From: Ulota crispa
Lineage: Eukaryota; Streptophyta; Bryopsida; Orthotrichales; Orthotrichaceae
Reading direction: 5' to 3'
NCBI GenBank assembly: GCA_963920765.1
Contig: OY987249.1
Location: 7,254,817 to 7,318,816 of the forward strand
DNA length: 64,000 nt
Position 1 is the stretch's first letter. Every line of letters begins with the position of its first letter. Made by a program: the position numbers and the translations under genes. Below the pieces are notes generated by a model, which worked only from the letters and a program-made list of their open reading frames with translations, did no database searches and was not told the origin of the DNA. Shown piece after piece: positions 46,377 to 58,621 of the stretch.

Positions 46377-47266
46377 CAATCAATTTGTATGGATGAAGCT
46401 CAAGGATTTGTATGAAGAAAGCTCAACAACCTTGACTTGAGGTTTCTTAATTTAAAATTTCTAAAAGATTCTAGAAGAAGGCGCAGAATGAGTGCCTGCC
46501 TCCCACTTAGTAGTATAGATGTGTTATTTGAGCACTAGACCTAATGACCTAAAAAATTGTATAATTGTATAGAAGCACTACAAAGACATGTTATAAATCC
46601 TTTAAAATAAGAAAAGGTTAAGTTCTGCCGCCTTGTTGTTGTCAATTGACATTATTTTTGCATTGTCCAGGCATGAAGTGGATCACTAAATAATAAACTG
46701 TTTTCTTTTTTGCTATTTATTTTTGTTTACATTTATTGGTCAAGTTGAAAAGTTTAGTTATTTGATTCTGGAATGGCTTGTTTCTATATTGAGAACAAAC
46801 CCACCTTTTGGCACTTTACACAGTTGGTTAAAAAATCTAAACAAAATAAACCCAATAACTCCATAGTGCCCCTGCACTTCTTCTTTTTTTCAACTTGATA
46901 ATTATTTAACTAATTTAAGACGATCACATAACCATTGTAAAACTAAACTTGGACTAAATGGTAAATGGTTCCATATTGTTTATGTCCAAAATTGTCCTCT
47001 TTGAGGTCTTTTGATGTTGGCTACTTGTGTACTTATAATTCTTCACAATGTATTCAACAAAGTTGATCATAATGTCAATATAAGATTTTGAATCTTATAG
47101 AACAACCTTGATGGGTTTCTAGAAAATTATTAAATCTCATACACTAACTTTTCTTACTTTCATTTGCATTTGTGTTTCAATACATCAACTAATTTAATTT
47201 TTCCATTTTCTCTCAAAATTCTAAAAACATAAATGTAGGCATGTCATGTTTTCCAAGAAAATTTGC
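46377..47266. other. Intergenic; nothing recognised
   Basis: AT-rich, no supported feature. Confidence 0.4.
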
Positions 47267-47520
47267 CACTACTATATTGAGGGACACAATAATTGATTAT
47301 GTATGTATGTATATGTATATGTATGTATATATACATATGTATGTATACTCTATTTTTTCTGTTGTTTTAATTGCGTTGATTAGGATATTTTTTTTATTGA
47401 TGTTCAACAAAAATAAAAAATAATCAACAAATTTCTATTGAACATCAACAAAAAGATATCATAATCAATGCGACCAAAACAATAGAATAATTGGGTTTCT
47501 ATTAGTGTATAATCAATGTT
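47267..47520. repeat. Hairpin repeat with an (ATGT)n microsatellite in one arm
   Basis: The arms 47,349-47,408 and 47,437-47,489 are inverted copies (TTGATGTTCAA against TTGAACATCAA; TTGTTTTAATTGCGTTGATT against AATCAATGCGACCAAAACAA). The flanks extend the pairing weakly. A short ATGT/TATG microsatellite (about 47,299-47,345) lies in the left arm only. Confidence 0.65.
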
Positions 47521-48446
47521 GATGAAAGGAAATATTTTCAATTTCTCCCAATTCCAAATAGTAGAATTATTCATCAATTTGTTTTAATATAATCTATACA
47601 AATTGTTTGGCAACAATTTGTGCCTTCAAGGTTTAAGTATAGTGGTGAATTTTGAAATTTGTGTCTTAAATTATTACAACTGAGGTTGCGTGTCATAGAG
47701 CATTGGTTACAAGGTTGTGCTTTTATGTTGCAAAACATAACCTCAATGGTTAATCTTGTTCAATGAAGGTTTAGGGAAAATAAATGAAAAAAACCACTAG
47801 AATGCTAAAGTTGCTTCTTATTACGGGAACCAATATGCTTCTCTTTATTCAATGAGTAACTGCTATTTGTACAAAATTGGTTCATTGAAGCAATATTCTT
47901 TTGATATTTATAGACTCTATTGTTGAATGTTTAGAGGCAAGAACTCGAGGAGGAAAAACGCATCATGTTTTGTTTTGTTATTTTGTAGTTGTTGAAATTC
48001 TTGAGTTCAATTCTACAAACTAAATTCTATTTAAACCAAATTTCAAATTGTTTGATTCAAAAAATGCCACTTGTACTCTATGCTTTCTATGCATTCATAG
48101 GTCTAGTAGCCTTGTCATTGGCCATGAGAAAGGAAGAGCCCTACATTGTGAACCTTTTGGACATGTATAAGGAATAATTACATAAAATAGCCATTTTCAA
48201 TCAATGCTTAACTAACGTTCATAAATGGGCCTATGTTTAAAAAGATTTCCATTTATTAGTGCATTTAGTTATGTTTTCAAGCCATTTCAGCTAATTAGAA
48301 AAATCACACATGATGTAAACTTGCAAAATATCATTGCCATTTTGGAATTTCAAAGCTTGGTACATCTAACATCTAAATCCATTTTTCTCCAAACCTTTAC
48401 CTAAATAACTTTTCATAATGATCCACAATGGTTTTAAGGTTGGGTA
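47521..48446. other. Intergenic; nothing recognised
   Basis: AT-rich, no supported gene or repeat. Confidence 0.4.
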
Positions 48447-48826
48447 CTTGTTGGTTTCCCCATTTTCTCACACAAGAGAGCCCATGCTTGCACTTTTTTG
48501 CACTCCATTAGGTGCACAAAACTTGTTGGTATCTCATAAGAAGATTTGGATTTTGCTTGAAAAGATTGTTATTCTCTCTCTTGCAAAAATTACCTTGCTA
48601 AAACTTAACTTTTTTCACAAGGTTCAAAACCCCCTATTTAGGGGTTTTTGAGCCTTGGCAAAAATGTCAAGTTTTGACAAGGCGTTTTTGCAAGAGAGAA
48701 AACAACAATCTTTTCAAGCAAAATCCAAGTCTTCTTAGAGATACCAACAAGTTTTGAGCACCTAATGGAGTACAAAAAAGTGCAAGCATGGGCTCTCTTG
48801 TGTGAGAAAATGGGGAAACCAACTAG
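48447..48826. repeat. 380-bp near-perfect palindrome
   Basis: The left arm 48,447-48,632 and right arm 48,645-48,826 are inverted copies with roughly 5-10 percent mismatch and essentially no loop; the centre is ACCCCCTATTTAGGGGTTTT. The arms contain CACACAAGAGAGCCCATGCT and its complement. The mirrored open frames on the two strands are by-products of the symmetry. If transcribed, it would give one very long hairpin. Confidence 0.92.
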
Positions 48827-49670
48827 TATATAGTCTTGAAACCTCCAATCTAGATTGTCCTCTCCCAAAAATAAGTTTTGGATAGGAAACACATTTAGCA
48901 TAGAAATGTACTGAACTCTTGAAACCGCATGTTAGCAAAGGTAGCCTAGTCCAAAACCTAATCACTAGCTAAGAGCCAGTCTTCATGGGTGATTAGAACT
49001 AGAGGCCCATCTAGGGTGTACACGGGCATAACAAAGATTTAAAGAAAAAATCTTCACAATGCATAAAGTTTAGAAAACAACCTCCAATTTTGGGTCTAAA
49101 CCCTCCTCCAAAAATGTAGTATAACTTTTGCAGAATCAGAGGTGGACTTCCAGACCGGACCCCTCCAGCCCCCATGGAAACCTGCCCTAATGGTATCTTG
49201 GCAGGAACTAATGGTATCTTGGGGTCTTACTAATTAGTAAGTCTGCCTCAGGAGAAGGCGAAAAAGGAGGAGAAGTAGGGCGGTCCGAGAGAGCAGGGCA
49301 TGCGGAATTGCGGATGGGGCCCTGCCGTGCCCCTGGGCCCTGGAGTGATGACAAGCAGAGCACCCATGCCCATCCATCGCCCCTCACCACACCACACCCT
49401 CAACCCATTCCCGATTCCCCGCTCTACTCTACCCCCGCTGCGCTTCTCTCTCATCTCTCACGCCGCCCGCGGCGTTGCTCACAGATTCCCACACCCCACA
49501 TTCTCCTCTCCTAAATTCAAAACCATCCCACCAAAGACACACACAGGATACAACTGATTGTTCCACACAGGGCAGAGTAGGCCGTGCCAGAACGACAGAG
49601 ACACAGAAACAGATAGAGACACAGAGAGAGAGAGAAACAGAGAAAGAGAAGAGAGAGAGAGAGCGAGGGA
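48827..49670 (+). promoter_or_regulatory. Promoter and 5' leader of the VTT/DedA gene
   Basis: Composition shifts from AT-rich to GC-rich at about 49,240. 49,590-49,670 is a purine-rich leader (repeated AGAGACACAGA, then GAGAGAGAGAGAGCGAG) that ends at the start codon; GA-rich leaders are frequent in plant genes. Open frames on both strands here are by-products of base composition. Confidence 0.5.
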
Positions 49671-52600
49671 ATGGCAGCAGCTGCGACGCTGGCACACCAT
49701 GTTGCCTTGCAACCATCGCACCCGCCCGACCTGGACGCAATGAGGCCCACGGCTCGCGGCCTCGTGGCCTCCAGCTGCTTGCCGTTATTCCTCTCCTCCT
49801 CTCCTCTCTTCAGCCAGAGACAGAGAGTTGTGTTGCGACACAGGTTGCGCAGTGGTGGGCGAGTGGATTCCCTGAAGGACAGCCAACGGGAGGTGTTGCA
49901 TTCGGTGGACGGGAGGCATGGGGGTGCATCGGAATCGGCAGAGGAGGTGGTGGATTCCTTGGCGGTGAAAGCGCAGGACGAGGGGGGCAGTTTGAAGCAA
50001 GAGGTAGACGTCGAGGAAGACGAAGAAGGGGTGTCGTCGACGGTGAAGGGCACCGTTATTGCTACGGCGGTGTTGCTGGCGTTTGTTGGTGGGATTGGAG
50101 CTTTGGGATTCGTTTACAAGGAGGAAATCAATGATCTTCTTACTCAATTCTCGGATTTCCTTGAAGGTTTGTCCTCCAAATCTCCATCTCTATCTTCTCT
50201 CGTGCATGCGAAATTTGAGTGAAACTTATGTGTTATGGTAATCACACATTTTAAGCTCTTTCACAGTTTCAAATTTTTTTAGAATGATCAAATTTTGAGG
50301 ATTCTCGTGTTAGCTTATTAAACAGAATTTCAATGCATCAAATAAAAGCATCATTTGGATACCATATGCAAAAGTTGTAAGGTTCAAAATATTAGCGAAA
50401 AGCAAGGTGAGGTAGGTACAGTAGCTCGAAAACCGTCTCTTCATGGGCTGGTTGGATACTTTGTGGTCTTCACGAGATAGGAAGTGTTTTTAATTTTCAG
50501 AACACAAACAAAAGTAGATGTCAAACGTAACACAGTTTTCTTCGTATTTTTTGAAGCATTATTGAATTGTTGATGAATTTTCACGGTTTTTGCATGGTCT
50601 TGCCAAGACATGAAGATTTTTTGTTTAATTTTCAGACAACCAGAAATGGATGCTGAATGTAACACAATTATTTTCACATTTTTTGAAGCAGTATTGAATT
50701 GTTGATGGATTTTCAAAGTTTTCTATAGTAGTAGGCACCTATTTGTGATTCTAGGTCTACCATAAATGGTACCCCTGCAACTTATAAAGAGATGAGGTAA
50801 AATCTAGAAGTGTGATTGGCTCTTGCAATAAAAGACACCTTTTTTTTTTTAAGACTAAGGAGGGTCCTTTCAAGAACCACCTCATATCCATTCTTAGGGT
50901 ACCTATGGAACGCATTATTTGTGAGGGGACGCAATTTGAGTTACCTACCTTAGTGAAGTTTGAGTGAAACTTTTGTGGTATGAGAACTACACCTTAATAA
51001 ATCACATTCTAAGAAAAAAATCAGAATGACCGAATTTTCAAAATTTTACTGTTAGCTTAACAAATAGAATCTAAACGCATCAAATAAAAGCATCTTTTAG
51101 ATACCGTATGCAAAAGTTGTAAGGTTCAAAATATTAACGAAAGCTAAGGTAGTTGAAGGTTTTGTCAACCTCTATCCTATCTCCTGTTTTGTATTCTCCG
51201 TTACAAGGAAAATTTTCCATGTAAGGTAGGGTACTTCAGAAAGCGGTCATTTCAGAGGAAATTTTAGGAGATAGAGGGTGGGTTTTTCCCTTCATTTCAT
51301 TTTTGTGTTAACAACGAATTGAAGTAAAGTGCAACGATGTTTGAATTATGGAATTTGTATGCTTGGTGAATTAGGTGTGATTTTTTAAAGTCTGAAGTAG
51401 AGATCTAGAAGAGTTCCCTTCTTAAAACAATATGCGTTTTGGAGAGTTGAATACCATTTTATGTGTTAAATTTGAATAGGGTGTGCTTACTGAACATGGA
51501 CTGTTTTTGAGCTTCCGCGCTTACTTTCTAACTGGTTTTATGTTTTGGGAATCAGGGTATGGAACTGCTGGATATGTTCTGTTTGTGTTTGCTTATGCCG
51601 GTTTAGAGGTACAACTTCTCCCCCTTTGTAAAGTTACAACGTTACATGTTATGTGTAAATATTGTTATTTCAGTAGTTTACATCTGAACTAGATTGTTCT
51701 CGTGTTTTTGCTGGGCTAAGCACTCTGATTGAGATTGTGTAAGTTAACTACTCGTAGCATAATTTCTACGTTTGTCAGAATAGCTACGTTTTTAGATTTC
51801 TTTATTAGCAAATAAAAAGGATCCTAACGAACCGAAGTATGCATTATTTGGATATCACATACAAAAGATAGAAGGATTCGAACTCTTTCTGGTAGATGGT
51901 TTAAAACTGGTGGTTGAGGTGGTGCACGTTCTTAAAATCAAAATATATTTATCATGCAAAGACAATATAACTGAATCCTGAAAAAAATCAGCTGCTACTG
52001 CTAGTTTCCTCTTTGTGGCATCCTTCGTAACAATTTATGGTATTTTCACAACATATGTTAAGCAACGAGGTTTTGTAGTTTTCATGTTGAATTAGCTTGT
52101 TTTAAGAATTTTATAGACAAAATTGTGAAGAGAATTTATATCGAGGTCTTCCTATGGTTACAATGACCATATAGAGGCCTCCAAACAATTTCTCCAACTA
52201 CAAGTAAACCTCCTCTTGAATCATGGGAAATAATCTTTTTATGATGCTGTCTAATAGTTCCTGGAACATTTTAGTTTTAATGAAAATCTATTTAAGTTTA
52301 AAGCCTCATTCTTCAAAGCGCCACTGAGAACGTGGACTTTTGTAGTTGTTTAATCTTTAGTTGGTTCTAGCTTTTGGAGGATCATGAGATCTTGTGATAA
52401 AGTTATTAGTTAAAAACTTCTATTGTCTTTTCTGTATTTTTTTTAATAACCTAATGGTTTGATTTTGTTTTATGGTTCACTTTTTCAGGTGCTTGCCATT
52501 CCGGCTGTTCCTCTGACAATGTCAGCAGGGTTGCTGTTTGGCACTTTGTATGGGACAATCCTAGTCTCCATTGCAGGCACGGTACGCTTATTTCAAAAAA

Positions 52601-54266
52601 CAAGCAACCCTTTCATTTCCACTCCATACTCACCACTTTTCTCACCATTTTTTCTGCAGACTTTGTACTGAATTTAATCTTTTCTTGTGGGAGCCTATTG
52701 CAGCTTGCAGCTACAGCTGCGTTTCTCATAGCACGGTATTTTGCAAGGGATCGAATACTGAAACTGGCAGAAAACAACCCCAAGTTCCTGGCTATTGATA
52801 AGGCCATTGGAGCTGATGGTTTCCGAGTAGTCACTCTGTTGCGACTCAGTCCCTTGCTCCCTTTCTCCCTTGGAAACTACCTTTATGGCCTCACTTCTGT
52901 CGAATTAGGCCCTTACGTGCTTGGAAGGTACAACTTTATTTACTCCTAAAATGCCCAAGTCATTTACATACCTAAGTCAATATATTTCATATCTGTAGGA
53001 CTGGAGACAAATCATGTAGCAAGTTACAAGGAACAGTTACAACTGCACGTAGTAAAACATACCAATAGAATTGGTGAAAATGCAAAAAGAACCGGTTGAA
53101 CTTTGAAAATACACGAATGAAACTGGCCAGATTTTCAAAAAGTGTCTAATTTTAGTACAAATTTAGTTAGTATCCAGTGCATGTAGATGAAGAAACTGAT
53201 TCAAAACGGGAAATAAAGGGGTATTATCCGGTGAAGCTCAAAACCTCCCCAAGCACTGCAATAGAAAGAAGAATTTATGCCCTGCATCTTACATTGATAA
53301 CAACTTGTATGGAAATTGCTGTAACTAATTAATGGTAAAGCTTCCAAAGTATATTTTCTACCTTTAACTCCATATTATTTGGGGCTAATGTGGAACGAAT
53401 TCTAAGTTTGCTGTTATTTGCACTCGGTTATCGTAAATGCTGAAATTTATACAATGGTTTTGTTCGCTGTGCAGCTGGGTGGGTATGTTGCCTGGAACAT
53501 GGGCATATGTGAGCGCTGGTGCCATTGGAAGGGCTTTTATAGTAAGTGACCAGACCATCCTGTAGTTTGTATTTTGATAATTTCTTGTGTTGGTGCTTAT
53601 TGTAAATGACTATTAAAGAAGAGCTAAGCTGGTATCACATGTACTTGCTTATTAATGAAGTTAACGCTATTGGAAGTACAATTTTTTTGCAATATGTTTT
53701 TTGACCAGTTCTAGTAAGGGTTCTTTCAGAATAGGGTTATTGCCAGTGTTTACTATAATCAAAATCCGTCCCGAAGAATATGCTATTCTGTCACCTGGCG
53801 CGACAGAAGGTTATAAGGAAGGAAAACGTTTGGGGCATAACCTGCTATGCTCACTTTTCTAAATGCTTATGCTTTAACCGATTGTATTTGACTAACCTGG
53901 AAAAGCTTCTAAGGAGTTTTGGATTTCTATTTTTATGCAGAAGCAAGAGTCAGAGGCACCCTTTCCAGGTGGACCTGAGAGTTATTGGACACTAGGAATA
54001 GGACTGGTGGCGACCGTTTTTGCAGCATCTTACGTTGGTAAATTGGCTAAGGTTTGTTGCTTCCCCTTCTTCATGCTCCAACGAAGTACTATACAATAAT
54101 ATTTGTTGATTTTTGTGATCAAAGCTTGAAAGATTTTTGACGTGAATGAAAATAAATATAATTTAATATTAGGAACCGTGCTTAAATGCATATTTGGATG
54201 CTTTTTTCATGTACATACCTTTTGCGATGACAGGACGCAATAAAAGATATAGAGAATGAAGCATGA
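49671..54266 (+). CDS. VTT/DedA-family (SNARE-associated, TVP38/TMEM64-like) plastid membrane protein (358 aa, 7 exons)
   Basis: Exons: 49671-50166, 51556-51608, 52489-52581, 52704-52927, 53475-53541, 53941-54051 and 54234-54266. All introns are GT-AG, phases fit, total 1,077 nt. Residues 1 to about 60 are Ala/Ser/Arg-rich and poor in acidic residues, like a chloroplast transit peptide; an acidic linker follows, then a membrane segment (VIATAVLLAFVGGIGALGFV). The VTT core contains LAIPAVPLTMSAGLLFG, FLIARYFARDRILKLAE, FRVVTLLRLSPLLPFSLGNY, LYGLTSV and LPGTWAYVSAGAIGRA, which carry the family G-rich re-entrant loops and conserved FR and P residues. It is collinear with Arabidopsis At1g22850. 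VTT proteins are proposed lipid scramblases or lipid-homeostasis factors; the plastid location is inferred. Intron 1 holds a repeat-duplication structure. In exon 4 the first of two possible acceptors (start 52,704) is used to fit the family. Confidence 0.93.
50200..51150. repeat. Family J element flanked by 200-bp direct repeats in VTT intron 1
   Basis: 50,200-50,417 (from within the 3' edge of the exon 1 region) and 50,958-51,150 are direct copies with about 15 percent difference (shared GCATCAAATAAAAGCATC, AAGTTGTAAGGTTCAAAATA). Between them is a relative of the MITE at 13,711-14,090 (TGATTGGCTCTTGCAATAAA, AACCACCTCATATCCATTCT). A third weak trace of the direct repeat is near 51,830-51,890. 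Confidence 0.7.
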
Positions 54267-55604
54267 GGCTATCCAAAGGGACGGCAGGTCGAGTTGCAAT
54301 GCTGGTGAAGCTGGTGTTGGCATAGACAGTGTGAGTGTACATAATTCCTTTTGTATGAGATTTAGGACAAAACGGTGGAATCAGATGTTGATTCCATTTT
54401 GCGACCACTTATGTACCATTGGAGCTGCTGAGTTTTGTAATATGCTTTCACTTTTTTTTTCTTCGTGAACTCTATCAAAATTAAAATTAAAATGATCTCT
54501 TGTTGATTGGCTCTGGACTGAAAGGAAAGGGGAAATGGAGGAGGAGGTATTTTGTGTCAACGCAAGCGTCTCTATACGAGAAAATTTGAGAACTGAGAAA
54601 AGATGAGTCGGTTTTTTGTGTACGTTGACTTGCCAACAGAACAACCTTCCTCCAGTGGTTCATTTTTATGCAAACGAAGCAAATGTTGAATAGACACGAA
54701 AATTGAATGAAAATTGGGGTCTAAAATTTTGTTTATTGTTAAAGAGGATTTTTTTTTATTGTATTTGCATGTAGAGATAAAATATAGTTTTTTCTCTTTT
54801 CTATATTTTTTACTATGAATGTGTAATGCAACATTTGCAAAACATGAACTCCACTCTACTTGACAACAAATGTTTAACTTCCAGTTTGCTTAGAATAGTC
54901 AACTTTTTGCAGTTTTATATGTAAAGGAGTACACTTTAAGCTATCGATCTCACCCCATCTCTATGCAAATAACGGTTAATCCAATGTCAAATAACATAAG
55001 ATTAACACACCTATTATATTTCTATCTATTTAAAAAAGGTGGCTCTTATGTTTTATTTGTACACATATTTGCACACATTTTTGTTGTAGAATGTATCGTT
55101 GGTATGCTAGTATGTGTGGGCAATGTAGTATTGGATGGTTTTAGATGTATCTTGTGTAAAACATGGTGATTGACTTGTATAAAATTAACATGGAAAAAAT
55201 ATCCTTTAATCACAAGGAAAGGACAAGGTTGGAACATTCGTTAACGTTGTTGCCACCCAAAAACCTTTGACAATGGTTACATGTTAATATGGTTCATAAC
55301 AGTTATAGAAGCAAAATATCCTATGTTGATTTGCTCTTGACAATGGAATTAAAAAAATGACTAAAGGGTAAATGAAAATGAATTGAATACTTTGATATCT
55401 TATCTTTACGCATTTTTTAAGAGCAAATGATGACTTTATTCCATGAGAACCATGACTATGAGTCTCCAATTACAAAGCAAGCCAGCTTTCGATGTTGAAA
55501 ACAATTGTGTACCTGAATATAACTAAAGATATAATTGCACCATATGATCACTTGCGTCCAACTGTGACAATGCCTACTTTGAAACTCATCATCTATTAGT
55601 AAAT
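54267..55604. other. 3' UTR of the VTT gene and intergenic DNA
   Basis: The first 200-400 bp probably form the 3' UTR. The rest is AT-rich with no recognised gene. Confidence 0.4.
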
Positions 55605-56006
55605 GTAGGTTATTTAAGGGGATTGCTAATGCAATACCCTCAATTGCTAAGAAGACACCCCTATGAGCATGAAATGTGATTTTTAATGTTGATTTTTTTA
55701 TTTGGATCAAAGATTTGTTTCATTTTTATCATTCTAAGGTTATACTCAAAAAGAAATAGGTGTATTTAAATTTGAAACTAAAAATATAGGACTTTTGAGT
55801 TACTTAAAGCAAAAATACATCCAAAAATAATATTGATGCAATAATATTTCAACAAAAATTCATATTTGTCATGTTTTCTTTCAAGGAGGTGATAATGCTG
55901 TGATTGAATGAATGATGAACTACTTGAATAAATCAAAAGCAGTATTAAAATCACATTTCATGCTCATAGGGGGTGTCCCATTAGCGATTCCCTATTTAAA
56001 TACCTT
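55605..56006. mobile_element. Inverted-repeat MITE (about 400 bp)
   Basis: Arms of about 75 bp: left TAGGTTATTTAAGGGGATTG, right (reverse complement) TAAGGTATTTAAATAGGGAA. Both continue with ACACCCC(C)TATGAGCATGA and AATGTGATTTT. Target duplication not determined. Non-coding. Confidence 0.75.
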
Positions 56007-56011
56007 ATATA

Positions 56012-56257
56012 TTAACCCCTGAGTGCCCATGCCATATTCACTCAAATCCATACCCTTGTGTACTTAGCCCAACAAAAGTATCACCTAAATAGAGTCAAAT
56101 AGCTTAAATTTTTTTTGTGGTAGTAGACACATGCCTAAAGGTACATGAAAAAGTACAAGTCCTTTGACTTTACCATTAAGAAGAAGATAAGAGTCAAATG
56201 TGGACATTTTTCAAAACTGAGGGCCCCATTTTGAGGTCTTGGGGCACTTAAGAGTTA
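56012..56257. mobile_element. TTAA-type MITE, right end decayed
   Basis: It opens TTAA CCCCTGAGTGCCCATGCC and ends near GGGGCACTTAAGAGTTAC. The inverted match is partial (GTGCCC). The left end is of the same type as the one at 26,355. Confidence 0.5.
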
Positions 56258-58621
56258 CTGTCAATCTACAAGTTGAACTTTTTTAAATGCAAGGCATGGG
56301 TCCATCTCTTCAAGTGCCTCCTTTCCTAGAATGTGGATCTAGGACAAAAAAGTTCCAATTTCTCTTCAAACAAGAATTAAAGTAAAAAATAGCCCGTATT
56401 TTTTAATCGGTCAATCTTATCTCCTTTCATCCTTGAAGAGTAATCCATGGTCATTGAAAATGAGCATATTAAAATTACAACTATTAATATTAACGCCCGG
56501 GCAGGTTGGTTTTAGGGCATTTACTAATAATAATTTGAGCATTCATGAAATTTGTATACGATGTCTACATAACGCATTCTTTGATGCATTGGAATCTTTT
56601 AATGTGTTGAAGTCCAAAATGTCCAATTGTAATAACTAATATTACAAAAAATAAAAACAAAAATAACCATGCTTAGTGAATGAGTGGTCATTTTGGATGT
56701 GTCCTCTAACTAGGCTCAGAGGATGGTATTTTGCAAATTTCAACAATTTTCTTTCAAAGCATCATTAACTACCATAAGATTGGGTTCCAACTTCATAACC
56801 AACATCTATAATGCTCCTCGAATATTTTTATCACACATTTCATTGCCCTCTTACAGTATTACAAAGCAATTCAAGACATTTCTCATGATAACTAGCTTAA
56901 TAATTAAAAGTATGTTGCCATTGTCAAAATTAATTACTTGTAAAGCAAAAAAAACCAACAAATCACACTAGGTTCAAATATATTGCTCACCAAAAACACT
57001 TCATTTATGAGTCAACAATATGGAACTACTAAAACAACACCCCAAATTGTTAACTCTACACCCCCTAGGTTCATTGGGAGCATGCATATTGAAAATTTAA
57101 TGCTAAATCTTTATATCTAGGTGGTTCATCATTCCTTTAATCATGGCATTATCAAGTCCTTGAAAAAACAAAAAAAATCACAAATTTTTATTGAATCTTT
57201 TGTACACGATTGCTCTTTCTTTTGATAAATTCTTGTTTTATGTGATTCTAATATTGTATTTTCAATTGCAAATTGAATTTTTAGGATACAACTCTAGAAC
57301 AATACGTGAAACAACTCTTTAAGTCCAAGTCTCACTATGAACCCTTGGGTGTGCTATTAACAATTTAGGGTGTTGCTTTAAGGTAGACACACCCATTACC
57401 AACCACTCCCCAATTCTACACCCTACTTTTGAGGTGTTCACTGTCCACTCCTGAACCCAAAGTGGAGTAGTGAACGCGGCTTGCATAAGCAAATCTTGCC
57501 ATATGTCAATTGCTAAGCTAGTTTGGGAGGGTTGGGATGGGACCGTCAAGTGCCATTGTAGGAACACATCCAAATAATTTCAAGGTTAGTTTAGAATTGC
57601 TAATAGGGACCCTATGAGTTGCAACTTTGCCCTTTAACATAAAACAACACATTTTTCCACAAGAATGACGTTCCATGATAGCGCTAACCCTATGGATTTT
57701 TTTCCAGAATTTTATGAAACCTTGAGGCACCCCAAACTCTTAAACGATCGGGTATGGGTCTGCCTACCTTGGTAATTCCCTTAATGATGTATGATTTACA
57801 CTTTGTTACTATGAAGTGGTAAGAGGTGACATCAACCAATTCAAGATATTCATTTTAGAATTTTCAACAAACTGTTACCAAGTTAACATCATTAGAATTT
57901 TGTAATTGGCATTTTCACCTAATGCTAATGAAGAGAATGCTAGTACTAGTTTGCTTCACAAAGGTGCATGCATTTATGAACCAAGTATCATAAAAGTAGA
58001 CCCTGGTTATGAGAAATAACATGACAAACCACAAGAGTGACAAAAGATATTTTCACAAAAAGACAATACTTTGATATTACCAAACATAACATAATCTCAA
58101 TAGTTGAACCTTGTTCAATCATACTTGATCAACCAAGGGTACTAAAAAGGACAAGATAACATAAAAGCATCCATTTGTACTAAAATCAGCCCTTTGCCTT
58201 TCCATACATAATGAGTGACTACCAGGTGTAGAAATAGGTTCAATTGATGAAACACCACACAATAATCCCAACACTCGTTAAATGTAGCATTCATTACACA
58301 AGCCCAATCAAGGCACAGTTTACATTGCTGTCAATGGCAATAGGACGGGGAGTCCAATGCTCATTTTGGCGTCGGGATATTCCCTCATCAACTCCCTATT
58401 TTATCATACTAGTAGACTACCAACTTATCTAAGAAAGTTGATTGGTGCTACCAGACTAAAACTCTAACTCTTACAAAAGGAAAAGCCGCCCTTAAAGGGA
58501 AGCTAAAGACGCTTATTCAAAACTGTTTAAATGCTATCCTAATCCTTGGAGACAACTGGACCTCCTGTGGCTTTACAGCTAAAAAATGATGCCTAATTCT
58601 GAGTTGAAATGAGTGCAAGTT
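56258..58621. other. Intergenic, then 3' flank of the CCCH gene
   Basis: 2.3 kb of mostly AT-rich DNA with no supported gene. 57,340-57,760 is less AT-rich and open on the minus strand over two overlapping frames, but these have no recognisable domain. 58,450-58,621 probably contains the 3' UTR of the minus-strand gene. Confidence 0.4.

Noticed and set aside
48418-48901. Two opposite-strand open frames with nearly the same peptide
   Set aside because: They arise because the DNA is a palindrome; no start context or homology supports a protein.
49300-50147. Long open frames in other frames and on the minus strand over VTT exon 1
   Set aside because: They overlap the well-supported exon 1 and its GA/CT-rich leader, and have low-complexity translations.
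56723-57730. Several 60-85 codon open frames in the 56.7-57.7 kb intergenic stretch
   Set aside because: AT-rich random frames on both strands without a domain, splice support or conserved motif.
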